Below, one piece after another: positions 31,121 to 43,475 of a stretch of 64,000 bases of DNA. The position numbers and the translations under genes were made by a program. The notes beneath the pieces were generated by a model. That model was not told the DNA's origin and did no database searches. It worked only from the letters and a program-made list of their open reading frames with translations. Position 1 is the stretch's first letter, and each line of letters opens with the position of its first letter. Location of the stretch: the NCBI GenBank assembly GCA_964036045.1, contig OZ038379.1, positions 72,632,719 through 72,696,718 on the forward strand, read 5' to 3'. Origin of the DNA: Eutreptiella sp. 'Long Island Sound 2002' (taxonomy: Eukaryota; Euglenozoa; Euglenophyceae; Eutreptiales; Eutreptiaceae).

Positions 31121-33590
31121 CTGGTGTGCGAGTTACGTGTTGCCTGGCACCTTCTCCCGTGCGATTGTTTCTTGCGTGTGGTGCGCGCTTCCAAGGTTTG
31201 CGGCACCCGGGGGCCATTGTTGCTTGGCACCTGTTATCGTGCCTTGGTTGTGGCTGGCGGTGTGCCTCTCAGGCGTGCCACCTCGCCCTGCGTGGTGCGT
31301 CGCGCCTCGTCCAGTCCAGTCGCTCTCGGTGCTCTTATCGGCACTCTTGTTACCGTGGTGCCCTGCCCTACCTGGTCTTTAGCCCCTGGACTCCCTGGAC
31401 AGCTGCGCGGGGCACGTGGAGGCCGGCCAAGAGCCAGGCTCTTGGTGCCTTGCGCTGGCTCCTGCCGAGGCAGGAGCGCTGAGGTCGCTCCGCGTCGTAC
31501 CCGCCCGGGGCCTGGCGATAGGGGTATCCCTGCGCTGCGTGCGCTGCGGTTGTTTGGCGTGTGTCAACCCAGTCACTCACGCAACCGCTTTCCTGTACCC
31601 TCCGTCTTTCGACAGGGGCCTAGGCTGGTGAACCGGGGCTGTTTCGTGTGGACACCGACACCTCCCCTTTTCAGGTAAGAGGACGCCTGACCCGGGTCCC
31701 GTGCGGGTGTGCGTGTGTGCGCTCTCCTTTGCTGGGTCGGGCGGGCAAGCCTCTCGGGTCCCTTTTGGTGCTCCTCACGTTTTCTTTGGCTCTTTTGTCC
31801 TTCCTTTTTCCTCGGTCCCCTCCGGGCTGGGGTTGCCTTTTTCTGGTCCTTTTGTTTGCGTTCTTTTTTTCCATTGCTTTTTTTCCTTTCGCTCGTGGCT
31901 TCCCGTTGCTCGCGCCCCCGCTGTCTTCAACTTTCTGTGGTTTCCGGCCCCCATGCCCTTGGCCTTGGCGCTCCGCGTTTTCTTCTGCCTCCACCCTGCC
32001 CACACCCCCCCGCCTTCGTTTGCCTTTTTGCCCCCGTTGTCTCTGGCTTTCTGTGGTTTCTGGCCTCGGTTGTCCTCGGCTTTGGCGCTCGGCGGTTCCC
32101 CCCCATCCCTGTTCTTGTTTCTTCCCTGGCTTCCTGTTGGTTGTGGCCCGGGCTTTGGCTCCTTTGGTTTGTCGTTTGTCTCCACCCGGTGCCCCCCGTT
32201 TTTCTTGCTGTTTGCCGCTTTTTGCTCCTCCCTGCCCTCCCCCCCCCCCTTGGTGTTTGATTTGTGGGTCTCCTCACCCCGTTGCTCGGCTATCCTTCCT
32301 CTCCCGCTGGTTTTGCGTTTCCTGCCTGCCCTTTGGCTGCTCCCTTGACGTTGCTGCCTCCCCCTCTCCTCTGCCGTGTTCCGCGGCTGTCGCCCTCCTG
32401 CCGCTCGGATTTCCATGTTCTTCCTCCGCCTTTTTGCTCCTGCCTGCTCGCTTGTGCGCTCGTTGGCCGATTTTCCCGCCTACTGCTCCCCCTGATGTGT
32501 GCGCTGTGCCTTGTGCTGTCTGGTGTTGCCGTGCGGCACCTGCTTTCTCTCTGGTGTTTTGCGTTGCCGTCTTGCTGTGTTCTACGCTGCCTGTTGTGCT
32601 GTGGTGTACCACCTTGTATTGTTGTGGACTGCTACGCGCTGTGCGGTGTTCTTTGGGGTGGCTTCTTGTGTGTTGTGCCGTGCTGTGCCCTGCTGTTGGT
32701 TGCGGTTCTGCGTTGTGCCGCGTCTTTGGTCGTGGTGTCCCGCTACGTTGTTCACTTTGTGGTTTGCTCTCTCGTCTTGGTCTGCGGTGCCGTGTGCTGC
32801 GCTCTGTCCCTCGTTGCTGTGCTGCGCTGCGTTGCTTAGCGTCGTTAGGCGCGGTGTTGTGCTGTTGTGCGCTTGGTTGTAATGTCGCGTCTGTTTGATT
32901 CCGCTGCTTCCTGTGTCATGTTCATGGGTACTGTGCGTCGCTCTGGGGTGTTGTGCCTTGCAGCGCTTCGTTTTGTCATGTTTCTCTGCGCTTTGTGCTC
33001 TGCGCTGTGTGTGTTTTGCCGTGGTTTGTTGGTACATGCTGTTGTTTGCCGCTTTGCTTTGTGCTGTTTTAGCCCTGGGGTCTTGTCCTGTGTGTTCCCT
33101 GTCTTCTCTGGTCTGTGCGGTGCTCCGCTGCGCTGGGCTGGTCGGCTTGCGGCCTGCTGTCGTTTTGTCTGTGCTTTTTCTGGTGCCTGGTGCTGTGGTG
33201 GGATGCTGTATGTTGTGCTGTTTCCTTTGGTGTTCTGTGGTGCGGTTTTGCGAGCGCTGTTTGGTGTGTGTTGTTCTGTGCTGCTGCGCGCTGCGCCGTG
33301 TTGTCCTGCATCCTGTGGTCTTGCACTGCGGCCATTGGCGTGAGTGCCCCTGTGTGGCGCGTGGCTGGCTGCCCCGTTGTGTGGTGCGGGTTGCTCTTTG
33401 GCCCTGCTGCCCTGTGCTGTTACTCGTGTTGGTGTGCTTCCGTGTGGTGCTGTGCTGTCCTGTCCTGCTGCCTTGCTTGCTGTGTTGCCTGTGTTTGTTT
33501 GCTTCCTTCTCCTTTGAAAAACCACTACAAAATCCGTTAAAATATATTTCGTCTTTTGAAAATGAAATAAAATTATACACTACCCAACGC
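31121..33590 (+). repeat. Adenine-poor block S1, paralogue of S2
   Basis: Collinear with 43,470-45,690: TTGCTTGGCACCTGTT at 31,220 and 43,485; CCCCTCCGGG(C/T)TGGGGTT at about 31,816 and 44,085. The plus strand is rich in T, C and G and strikingly poor in A, especially 31,750-33,480. It ends in an AT-rich stretch (33,520-33,590). Minus-strand frames of 200-336 codons here follow from this composition. Confidence 0.7.
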
Positions 33591-33599
33591 ACGCACGCA

Positions 33600-34311
33600 G
33601 GCAGGCAGCAAGATCATTTCTGCATCGCCCTCCTACTACCCCGCAACCACAATGGTGGCGTTGTTGTTGATGGTGTTGCCTGTGCAAGGGGTTGACCGCT
33701 TTTCCCTCAAGGGCCACTCGCCTAAGCCGAGGGATAGGGAGAAAGGTGGAACAAGGGAGAGAGGGGAGGTTCATGGAGATAGAAAAGAGCAAGAAGGAGC
33801 GTGTGTGATTCAGGCACGCGGCGACGACTTAGAAAACAGTTTTTTTAGTTTTATGCGCTCCTTACGACGGCTTTATCTTTCCGTTCGCGCAACCTTCCCG
33901 GCCCGGAATATCTGAGGTCATCCTGTGGGCAATTCTGGTCAATCCTAGTTATGGCCTCACTTGTGGACCCCACCTATCCGAGATCCAGGGGGGTTTGGTC
34001 AATGCCCAAAAAGGTATATTGGACACATAGGACGTGACTCTAAATTTGGGGCATACTGCAGTCCAAATCGGACATGTGCCATATTTGCCTCAACCATGAG
34101 TGTGCGCATTTCCGGCTAATTTGCGGCATTTCTTATATTTTTCAGCCCCCGGTGCACGACGGATGCATGGACCAAAGGACTATCCATGGTTGATCTTATG
34201 CATATTGGTCCCCACCGCTCATATGCCACGTGGACAGACAAGCGCACCTGCTCGCGAGAAGTCTAGCCCACGCTGAGCTTGGGGAATTTTGTTATTTTGG
34301 TACTTCGCGGG
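33600..34311 (+). repeat. Unclassified interspersed repeat R, copy 2 (3' truncated)
   Basis: Aligns with 57,676-58,625. Starts GATCATTTCTGCATC and includes GATGGTGTTGCCTGTGCAAG. It follows S1 directly. Confidence 0.7.
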
Positions 34312-34722
34312 TCAGGTAGGTGGGTAGGTATCTTTGGGAGGTCGGGATGCCTTCTATGAAAATGCAGGAGAAAGGTCTTACCAAGGGGACGTCCTGTCCC
34401 TTTCACTGCCCTAGTTCAGGTGCCTCTTAAGCCGCTCCCGCAGATGCTTGGGAAGGCAGTGTTGCGGCTCCCCGGTCCAGGTGTTCCAGGTGGGAGGGTG
34501 TCCCCATATCTCCATGGGTAGGGCCACATGCCCCCTCCTTCTGGCGGCAGCCCTGGGGTCTGCCCAGCCGTGTGGAGTATCTCTCACCACAAGGGGTATT
34601 GCTCCCGCTAGTCTACGGTACGACCGCCTCACCCTTCTGGCTTGAGTTGCGGGGCCTCTCTGCTTGGCAGGCGACCCCATGCTGGACTTTGTACCGGCTC
34701 GCCTGTCACCGGTTGCTTCCAT
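34312..34722 (-). CDS. Hypothetical fragment ending near minisatellite B
   Basis: Minus-strand frame with YRRLAGAIPLVVRDTPHGWA and EIWGHPPTWNTWTGEPQHCL, to TAG 34,411-34,413, then two further TAA/TAG before TGA 34,312-34,314. Protein-like but short and unrecognised; could be a mobile-element remnant. The start is unknown. Confidence 0.25.
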
Positions 34723-34849
34723 GGCTCAGGGTGACGTTTGCCATGGTCCCCCGTGCAGCCTGGCCTGGCTCGGACCAGTGACCTTCGAGTACCGCCCCTG
34801 CTGCTGCCCGAGTGGCTCGGCTGGGTTGCCCCAGTGCGCCCGACCCATG

Positions 34850-37800
34850 AGGTGTGGGTTTTTTCCCGTCCCTCGGCCGCCCTACGTGTGCACGTGTGTG
34901 CGGTGTCCTGGGCAACTTGGCACAGGTTCACGGACGTGCCTGCTTGGTGCGTTGTGTTGCGTGTGCGGTGTCCTGGGCCACTTGGCTCCTGTTCGGCGGT
35001 GTGCTCGCTCGCCGCGTTACATTGCCTGTGCGTTTTCCTGGGCCACTTGGCGCCTGTTCAGCAGTTTTCCCGCTCGGTGTGTTGTGTTGCGCATGCGTTG
35101 TCATGGGCCACTTGGCTCCCGTTCACCGGTGTTCCCGCTCGGTGCGTTACGTTGCGTGTGCGTTGTCCTGGGCCACTTGGCTCCTTTTCACCGGTGTGTC
35201 CGCTCTGTGTGTTGTGTTGCGTGTGCGGTGTCCTGGGCCACCTGGCTGCTGTTCACCGGTGTGACTGCTCTTCTAATCTGTTGCACGTGCAGTGTCCAGG
35301 GCCACCTGGCTCCTGTTCACAGGTTTGCCTGCTTCGTGTGTTGTGTTGTATGTGCGGTGTCCTGGGCCACTTGGCTCCTCTTCACCGTTTTGCCCGCTCA
35401 GTCCGTTGCTTTGCTTGTGCGGTGTCCTGGGCCATGTGGCTCCCGTCCACCGGTGTGCCCGCTCGATGGCCTGTGTTGCGTGTGTGGTGTCCCCGGCCAC
35501 TTGGCTCCTGTACACCGGTGTGCCTGTTTGGTGTGTTGTGTTGCGTGTACGGTCCCCTGAGCCACTTGGCTCCTGTTCACCGGTGTGCCAGCGCGGTGTG
35601 TTGTGTCGCGTGTGTGGTGTCCGAGGCCACTTGGCTCCTGTTCAATGGTGTGCCCGCTCGGTGCGTTGCATTGTTTGTGTGGTGTCCTGGGCCACTCGGC
35701 TCCCTTCCACCCCGCTCTGTGTGTTGTGTTGCGCATGCTGTGTCCAGGGCCACTTGGCTCCTGTTCACCAGTGTGCCTGCTCGATGTGTTGTGTTGCGTG
35801 TGCGGTGTCCTGGGCCAGTTTGCTGCTGTTCAGCGGTGTGCCCGTTCGGTGTGTTGTGCTGCGTGTGCGGTGTCTTGGGCCACTTGGCTCCCGTTCAACC
35901 GTGTGCCCGTTCGGTATGTTGTGTTGCGTGTGCGGTGTCCTGGGCCACTTGGCTCCGGTTCATCAGTGTGCCTGCTCCGCGTGTTGTGTTGTGTGTGCGA
36001 TATCCTGGGCCACTTGGCTCCTGTTCACCGTTGTGCCTGCTCGGTGTGTTGTGTTGCGTGTGCTATGACATGAGCCACTTGGCTACTTCTCACCCGTGTG
36101 CCCGCTCTGTCCGTTGCTTTGGTTGTGCTGTGTCCTGGACCAGTTGGCTCCTGTTCACCGGTGTGCCCGCTCGGTGTGTTGTGTTGCGTGTGCGGTGTAC
36201 TGGGCCATTTGGCTCCCGTTCACTGATGTGCCCGGTCGGTGTGTTGTGTTGAGTGTGCGGTGTCCTGGGTCACTTGGCTCCTGGTCACCGGTGTGCCCCC
36301 TCTGTGTGTTGTGTTGTGTGTGCGGTGTCCTGGGCCACTTGGCTCCTGTTCACCGTTGTGCCTGCTCGCTGTGTTGTGTTGCGTGTGCTATGTCCTGAGC
36401 CACTCGGCTCCTTCTCATCGGTGTGCCTGCTCTGTCCGTTGCTTTGGTTGTGCGGTGTCCTGGGCCACTTGGCTCCTGTTCACCGGCGTGCCCGCTCGGT
36501 GTGTTGGGTTGCTTGTGCGGTGTCCTGGGCCACTCTGCTGCTGTTCACTGTTGTGCCAGCTTGGTATGTTGTGTTGCACGTGCGGTGTCCTGGGCCACTT
36601 AGCTCTCGTTCACCGGTGTTCCTCCTCGGTGTGTTGTGTTGCGTGTGCGGAGTCCTGGGCCACTTGGCTCCTTGTCATCGGTGTGCCTGCTCTGTCCGTT
36701 GCCTTGGTTGTGCGGTGTCCTGGGCCACTTGGCTCCTGCTCACCGGCGTGCCCGCTCGGTGTGTTGGGTTGCTTATGCCGTGTCCTGGGCCACACCGCCG
36801 CTGTTTACTGTTGTGCCAGCTTGGTATGTTGTGTTGCACGTGCGGTTACCAGGGCCGCTTGGCTGCTGTTCACTGGTGTGCCTGCTCGGTGTGTGGTGTT
36901 GCGTGTGCCGTGTCTCATTGGTGTGCCCGCCCTGTCCGTTGCTTTGCTTGTGCCGTGTCCTGGGCCACCTGGCTCCTGTTCACTGCTGTGCCCGCTCGGT
37001 GGGTTGTGTTGCGTGAGCGGCTTCCTGGGCCACTTGTCTTCTGTTCACCGGTGTGCCTGTTTGGTGTGTTGTGTTGCGTGTGCGGTGTCCTGGCCCACTT
37101 GGCTCCTGTTCACCGGTGTGCCCGCTCGGTGCGTTGCGTTGTTTGTGCTGTGTCCGGGGCCACCCAGCTCCTGTTCACCGGTGTGCCCGCTCTTCTAATT
37201 CGTTGCACGTGCGGTGTCCAGGGCCACCTGGCTCCTGTTCACGGGTGTGCCCGCTCGCTGGGCTGTGTTGCCTGTACGGTGTCCTGGGCCACCTGGCTCC
37301 TGTTCACCGCTGTGCCCGCGCGGTGTGTGGTGTCGCGTGTGCGGTGTCCTGGGCCAGTCGGCTCCTGTTCACCGGTGTGCCCGCTCGGTGCGTTGCGTTG
37401 TTTGTGCGGTGTCCTGGGCCACCTAGCTCCTGTTCACCGGTGTGCCCGCTCTTCTAATTTGTTGCACGTGCGGTGTCCCCGGCCACTTGGCTGCTGTTCA
37501 CCGGTGTGCCTGCTCGGTGTGTTGTGTTGCGTGTGTTGTGTCCTGGGCCACTTGGCTCCTGTTCACCGTTGCGCCCGCTCCGTCCGTTGCTTTGCTTGTG
37601 CGGTGTCCTCGGCCACCTGGCTCCTGATCGCCGGTGTGCCTGCTCGGTGGGCTGTGTTGCGTGTGCGGTGTCCTGGGCCACTTGTCTCCTGTTCACCGGT
37701 GTGCCCCTTTGGTGTGTTGTGTTGCGTGTACGGTGTCCTGGGCCACTTGGCTCCTGTTCACCGGTGTGCCCGCGCGGTGTGTTGTGCCGCGTGTGCGGTG

Positions 37801-40800
37801 TCCTGGGCCACTTGGTTCCTGTTCACCGGTGTGCCCGCTCGGTGCGTTGCATTGTTTGTGCGGTTTCCTGGGCCACCTAGCTCCTGTTCACCGGTGTGCC
37901 CGCTCTTTTGTTTTGCTGCACGAACCGTGTCCAGGGCCACTTGGCTCTTGTTCACCGGTGTGCCTGCTTGGTGTGTTGTGTTGCGTGTGCTGGGTCCTCA
38001 GCAACTTGGGTCCTGTTAAACGTTGTGCCCCCTCCGTCCGTTGCCTTGCTCGTGCGGTGTCCTGGGCCACCTGGCTCCTGTTCACCGGTGTGCCTGCTCG
38101 GTGGGCTGTGTTGTGTGTGCGGTGTCCACGGCCACTTGTCTCCCGCTCACCGGTGTGCCTGTTTGGTGTGTTGTGTTGCTTGTACGGTATCCTGGGCCAC
38201 TTGGCTCCTGTTCATCGGAGTGCCCGCTCTTCTGTTGCGCATGTGGTGTCCAAGGCCACTTTGCTCCCGTTCACCGGTGTGCCCGCTCAGTGTGTTGTGG
38301 TGCGTGTGCGGTGTCCTGGGCCACTTGGCTCCTGTTCACCGCCGTGCCCGTTCGGTGTGTTTTGTTGCGTGTGCGGTGTCCTGGGCCACGTAGCTCCTGT
38401 TCACCGGTCTGCTCACACTTCTGTATTGTTGCACGTGCAGTGTCCAGGGCTGCTTGGCTCCTGTTCACCGGTGTGCCTGCTCGGTGTGTGGTGCTGCGTG
38501 TGCCGTGTCCTCGGCCACTTGGCTCTCGTTCACCAGTGTGCCTGTTTGGTGTGTTGTGTTGCGTGTACGGTGTCCCCGGCCACTTGGCTCCTGTTCACCG
38601 GTGTGCCCGAGCGGTGTGTTTTGTCTGGTGTGCGGTGTCCTGGGACACTTGGCTCCAGTTCACCGATGTGCCCGCTCGGTGCGTTGCGTTCCTTGTGCGG
38701 TGTCCTTGGCCACCTAGCTTCTGTTCACCGGTGTGCCCGCTCTTCTAATTTGTTGCATGTGCCGTGTCCAGGGCCACTTGGCTCCTGTTCACCGGTGTGC
38801 CTGCTCGGTGTGTTGTGTTGCGTGTGCCGTGTCCTTTGCCACTTGGCTCCTGTTCACCGTTGTGCCCGCTCCGTCCGTTGCTTTGCTTGTGCGGTGTCCT
38901 GGGCCACCTGGGTCCTGTTCACCGGTGTGCCCGCTCAGTAAGCTGTGATGCGTGTGCGGTGTCCTGGGCCACTTGTCTCCTGTTCACCAGTGTGCCTGCT
39001 CGGTGTGTTGTGTTGCGTGTGCCGTGTCCTGGGCCACTTGGTCCCTGTTCATCGTTGTGCCCGCTCGGTCCGTTGCTTTGCTTGTGCGGTGTCCTGGGCC
39101 ACCTGGGTCCTGTTCACCGGTGTGCCCGCTCGGTGGGCTGTGATGCGTGTGCGGTGTCCTGGGACACTTGTCTCCTGTTCACCGGTGTGCCTGTTTGGTG
39201 TGTTGTGTTGCGTGTACGGTGTCCTGGGCAACTTGGCTCCTGTTCACCGGTGTGTCCGCGCAGTGTGTTGTGTCGCGTGTGCGGTGTCCTTGGCCATTTG
39301 GCTCCTGTTCACGAGCGTGACCACTTGGTGCGTTGCGTTCTTTGTGTTGTGTCCTGGGCCACCTGGTTCCTGTTCACCGGTGAGCCCGCTCTTCTAGTTT
39401 GTTGCACGTGCCGTGTCCAGGGCCACTTGGCTCCCGTTCACCGGTGTGCCTGGTTGGTGTGTTGTGTTGCATGTGCGATGTTCTCGGCAACTTGGCTCCT
39501 GTTCACCGCCGTGCCCGTTCGGTGTGTTGTGTTGCGTGTGCGGTGTCCTGGGCCACTTTTCCCCCGTTCACCGGTGCGCTTGTTTGGTGTGTTCTGTTGC
39601 GTGTACGGTGTCCTGGGCCACTTGGCTCCTGTTTACCGTTGTGCCCGCTCGGTGCGTTGTGTTGTTTGTGCGGTGTCCTGAGCCACCTAGCTCCTGTTCA
39701 CCAGAGTGCCCGCTCTTCTGTTGCGCATGTGCTGTCCAAGGCCAATTGGCTCCCGTTGACCGGTGTGCCCGCTCAGTGTGTTGTGGTGCGTGTGCGGTGT
39801 CCTGGGCCACTTGGCTCCTGTTCTCCGCCGTGCTCCTTCGGTGTGTTGTGTTGCGTGTGCGGTGTGCTGGGCCACTTGGCTCCTGTTCACTGGTGTGCCC
39901 GCTCGGTGCGTTGCGTTGTTTGTGCGGTGTCCTGGGCCATCTAGCTCCTGTTCACCGGACTGCCCGCTCTTCTGTTGCGCATGTGGTGTCCAAGGCCACT
40001 TGGCTCCCGTTCACCGGTGTGCCCGCTCAGTGTGTCGTGGTGCGTGTGCGATGTCCTGGGCCACTTGGCTCCTGTTCACCGCCGTGCTCATTCGGTGTGT
40101 TGTGTTGCGTGTGCGGTGTCCTGGGCCACGTAGCTCCTGTTCACCGGTCTGCTCACACTTCTGTATTGTTGCACGTGCAGTGTCCAGGGCTGTTTGGCTC
40201 CTGTTCACCGGTGTACCTGCTCGGTGTGTGGTGTTGCGTGTGCCGTGTCCTCGGCCACTTGGCTCCTGTTCACCAGTGTGCCTGTTTGGTGTGTTGTGTT
40301 GCGTGTACGGTGTCCTGGGCCACTTGGCTCCTGTTCACCGGTGTGCCCGCACGGTGTGTTTTGTCGGGTGTGCGGTGTCCTGGGACACTTGGCTCCAGTT
40401 CACCACTGTGCCCGCTCGGTGCGTTGCGTTCTTTGTGCGGTGTCCTGGGCCACCTAGCTTCTGTTCACCGCTGTGCCCGCTCTTCTAATTTGTTGCACGT
40501 GCCGTGTCCAGGGCCACTTGGCTCCTGTTCACCGGTGTGCCTGCTCGGTGTGTTGTGTTGTGTGTGCGGTGTCCTGGGCCACTTGGCTCCTGTTCACCGT
40601 TGTGCCTGCTCCGTCCGTTGCTTTGCTTGTGCGGTGTCCGGGGCCACCTGGGTCCTGTTCACCGGTGTGCCTGCTCGGTGGGCTATGATGCGTGTGCGGT
40701 GTCCTGGGCCACTTGTCTCCTGTTCACCGGTGTGCCTGCTCGGTGTGTTGTAATGCTTGTGCCGTGTCCTGGGCCACTTGCCTCCTGTTCACCGTTGTGC

Positions 40801-41148
40801 CCGCTCCGTCCGTTGCTTTGCTTGTGCGGTGTCCTGGGCCACCTGGGTCCTGTTCACCGGTGTGCCCGCTTGGTGGGCTGTGATGCGTGTGCGGTGTCCT
40901 GGGCCACTTGTCTCCTGTTCACCGGTGTGCCTGTTTGGTGTGTTGTGTTGCGTGTACGGTGTCCTGGGCCACTTGGCTCCTGTTCACCGGTGTGTCCGCG
41001 CGGTGTGTTGTGTCGCGTGTGCGTTGTCCTGGGACACTTGGCTCCTGTTCACGAGCGTGACCACTCGGTGCGTAGCGTATTTTGTGTTGTGTCCTGGGCC
41101 ACCTAGCTCCTGTTCACCGGTGAGCCCGCTCTTCTAGTTTGTTGCACG
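34850..41148 (+). repeat. Minisatellite B, 65-bp unit, about 95 copies
   Basis: Typical unit starts CCTGGGCCACTTGGCTCCTG, continues through TTCACCGGTGTGCCCGCTCG and ends in GTTGTGTTGCGTGTGCGGTGT. Some units carry a CTTCTAATTTGTTGCACGTGC variant. Because 65 is not a multiple of 3, a Cys/Trp/Val-rich peptide appears in all three frames and gives spurious ORFs of up to 588 codons. Confidence 0.9.
38220..41140 (+). repeat. Higher-order duplication within minisatellite B (about 1.74 kb)
   Basis: The rare variant CTCACACTTCTGTATTGTTG occurs near 38,410 and 40,150, and CTTCTGTTGCGCATGTGGTG near 38,230 and 39,970. Both pairs are about 1,740 bp apart, with the same order of variants between them. This indicates a segmental duplication of about 27 units. 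Confidence 0.7.
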
Positions 41149-41247
41149 TGCTGGGTGTGGGTCAAACGCACTGCATCCACGGTGGCTCATAGACCGTCCG
41201 GTTGCTCAGAGTTGTTTCTTGTTGGGCCGTGTTGTAGTAGGGGAGTC

Positions 41248-42699
41248 TCACGAGGATTGACTGACAGTTGTAGCAAACCTTGGTTGCACAAAGTACGTCG
41301 GCTTCGAGGTCCACTGGGACGTTCTTTGAGGCGAAGGGTTGTTGACTGGTTGGCGGCGTAGAGGACTCAGAAATTGGACTAAGGCAGCTGCGCCCAGTAC
41401 AATTCCGTGGTGCCGCAAAAAAACCCCAAGGGAGGCTTCGGTGTGGTAAAACGGGTCCAGATGATGTCCCGAATATTTGACCTAGTCAGCAGCTTTTTGT
41501 CCCTCCGAGACTTGTTTCGTGAGCCACGCGTAGACACGGTTCTTGTAGGACATTGGAGTACTTGGGCCCGTGCGCTTTCTGCGTTCTGAGTGGCATTCAG
41601 TTTTCAATTGCCTGCGTTGCAGTGGTTCACTTGAGAACTCTGTGATCAATTGGACCTCACGCTGTGCGTACTGCTGAATCTGCTTGCGGCTTGCTGATTC
41701 CATGCGTTGTGTGAGCTGCAAGTACGCCGCAAAGGCATGGGGGAGTGCACTCACGGCAATTGCGTGCCATGCCTCGGTTTGCTTCATGTGAGTGTGGTGC
41801 AACTCAGTTGCTATCCGGCTAATGAGTTCGTCGCGAATAACCGAAGACCGTGCGGTTGCCATTAAGAGCAGGAATTCTTCTTCAGCGAGTTTTGGGAGCT
41901 GAACGGCTGTAGCGGCAAATGTCACGTCGGCTGTAATCGTAGTTCTTTCAGGAAGAGCGTCAACTGCATGCAACTGTTTCCCGTCTCGGCCGGCGCAGCC
42001 ATTATAGTCCGTGAGTACCGAGAACCAGCCCAATGAAGACTCAACTTGTGACTCAACGTATTGCGGTTCTTCGTGACGGCTTGAGGTGACATCCGGAGAG
42101 CTGGATGAGGGGCGAAAGACCTGAAAGGCGTCCACAAGATGTGAAGGATGAGGCAACTCTGCGGCGGCAGTAGGCTTATCGTGGAAACAATCAGCGTCGT
42201 AGGGCGCCCATGATCTGTTTCCATTGTGCGAAGACCGCGGTGGCGCTGACAAATCGGCGTTCTGTGGTCGTTCTGGAGGCACCAAATGGCTAGTCGTTGA
42301 ACTCGCTTGCCTGTGTTCCTGTTGCGGCGGGTTGGTGGAGCCACTGCGCTGAGGGGAGAACGTGTGCCTGGGATATTCATATTGCGGGGTAGACAAGCCG
42401 GTGTAGCTTGGTTGATCTGGCGGGGTCCAAAAGTTGCTCGCTGAAGTCACATGTCTGTGCTCCTGTTGCAGCGGGTTGACAGAGGCATGGTGCTAAGGAG
42501 AGAGAGCGTGTCTGGGATATTCAAAATGCGGGGCAAAGTAGGGGCCTGGCCAATTGGCCTGCGGTTCTGGCCAATTTGACGATCGCTGCAGACGGCAGCG
42601 TCTTGACTTGCGAAGGGGGCACTGCGAAGAAGGGGGATTTGAATGGCTCCAGATCGCTGGGGCGCTTGTATCAGGGCCCGCGGGGCATCTGCTGTTGAT
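41248..42699 (-). CDS. Unknown gene between minisatellite arrays
   Basis: Minus-strand frame open from 42,699 (after TAA 42,700-42,702) to TGA 41,248-41,250, with TAG at 42,493-42,495 and 41,482-41,484. The N-terminal part is Pro/Gln/Ser-rich and contains two related segments, EYPRHALSP-stop-HHASVNPLQQEHR and EYPRHTFSPQRSGSTNPPQQEHR; the stop (TAG) aligns with Gln (CAG). The C-terminal half is helical: LAEEEFLLLMATARSSVIRD, TELHHTHMKQTEAWHAIAVS, QIQQYAQREVQLITEF. No in-frame ATG near the start, so an upstream exon or non-ATG start is needed. Family unknown; a Gln-rich regulator or a Gag-like protein are both possible. After TAG 41,482 another 77 codons stay open to TGA. Confidence 0.45.
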
Positions 42700-42744
42700 T
42701 TAATTCACATACTTGTGGGTGTGCGGGGGACTCGAATGATGCTT

Positions 42745-43190
42745 TGTGTTGCGTGTGTTGGGTTCTGTGTGCGGTGTCCTATGCCACCGGGCTCCTTCTC
42801 ACTGGTCTGCCCGCTCTGTCCGTTGCTTTGGTTGTGCAGTGTCCTGGGCCACTTGGCTCCTGTTCACCGGCGTGCCCGCTCAGTGTGTTGGGTTGCTTGT
42901 GCAGTGTCCTGGGCCACTTGGCTCCTGCTCACCGGTGTGCCCGCTTGGTGTGTTGTGTTGCACGGGCGGTGTCCTGGGCCACTTGGCTCCTGTTCACCGG
43001 TGTGCTTGTTTGGTGCGTTGTGTTGAGTGTGTGGCGTCTTTGGCCACTTGGCTCCTGTTCACCGGTGTGCACGCTTGGTGTGTTGTGCTGTCTGTGCGGT
43101 GTCCTGGGCCACTTGGCTCCTGTTCACCAGTGTGCTCGCTCGGTGTGTTGTGCTGTGTGTTGCGTGTGCGGTGTTGCGTGTGCGGAGCGT
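42745..43190 (+). repeat. Minisatellite B, continuation (about 7 units)
   Basis: Same 65-bp unit as 34,850-41,148, resuming on the far side of the unknown gene. Confidence 0.85.
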
Positions 43191-43475
43191 AGCTGCGGGG
43201 CGCGCACCCGTCCATCCAGAAGGCGACTGTTCGTGGCCGGCATGGGCTGGGTACCCTCCGGGCCCGCACTCGTTCATCCAGAGGGCGGCTGTTACGTTAC
43301 AGGCAGGAGCTGGGTACGCTGCCGGGCGCGCACTCGTTCATCCGGACGGCGGCTGTTCTTAGCCGGGAGGTGCCTGGTACCCTCCGGGCGCGCACTCGTT
43401 GATCCAAACAGCGGCTGTTCTGTAGCCAGCAGGGGCTGGGTTCGCTTCCCGGCGCGCACACGTCCATCCGGGCGG
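43191..43475 (+). repeat. Minisatellite C, ~62-bp unit, about 4.5 copies
   Basis: Unit includes GCGCGCACTCGTTCATCCGG and GCGGCTGTTC; lies between minisatellite B and block S2. Confidence 0.8.

Noticed and set aside
29216-31482. Plus-strand ORFs across minisatellite A
   Set aside because: Repeat translations with frame-dependent Cys/Gly/Val-rich composition.
32582-33592. 336-codon minus-strand ORF
   Set aside because: Low-complexity Thr/Gln/Arg sequence from block S1 composition.
34738-41137. Plus-strand ORFs of 200-588 codons rich in Cys, Trp and Val
   Set aside because: They are translations of the 65-bp minisatellite and occur in all three frames; no start context or unique sequence supports a gene.
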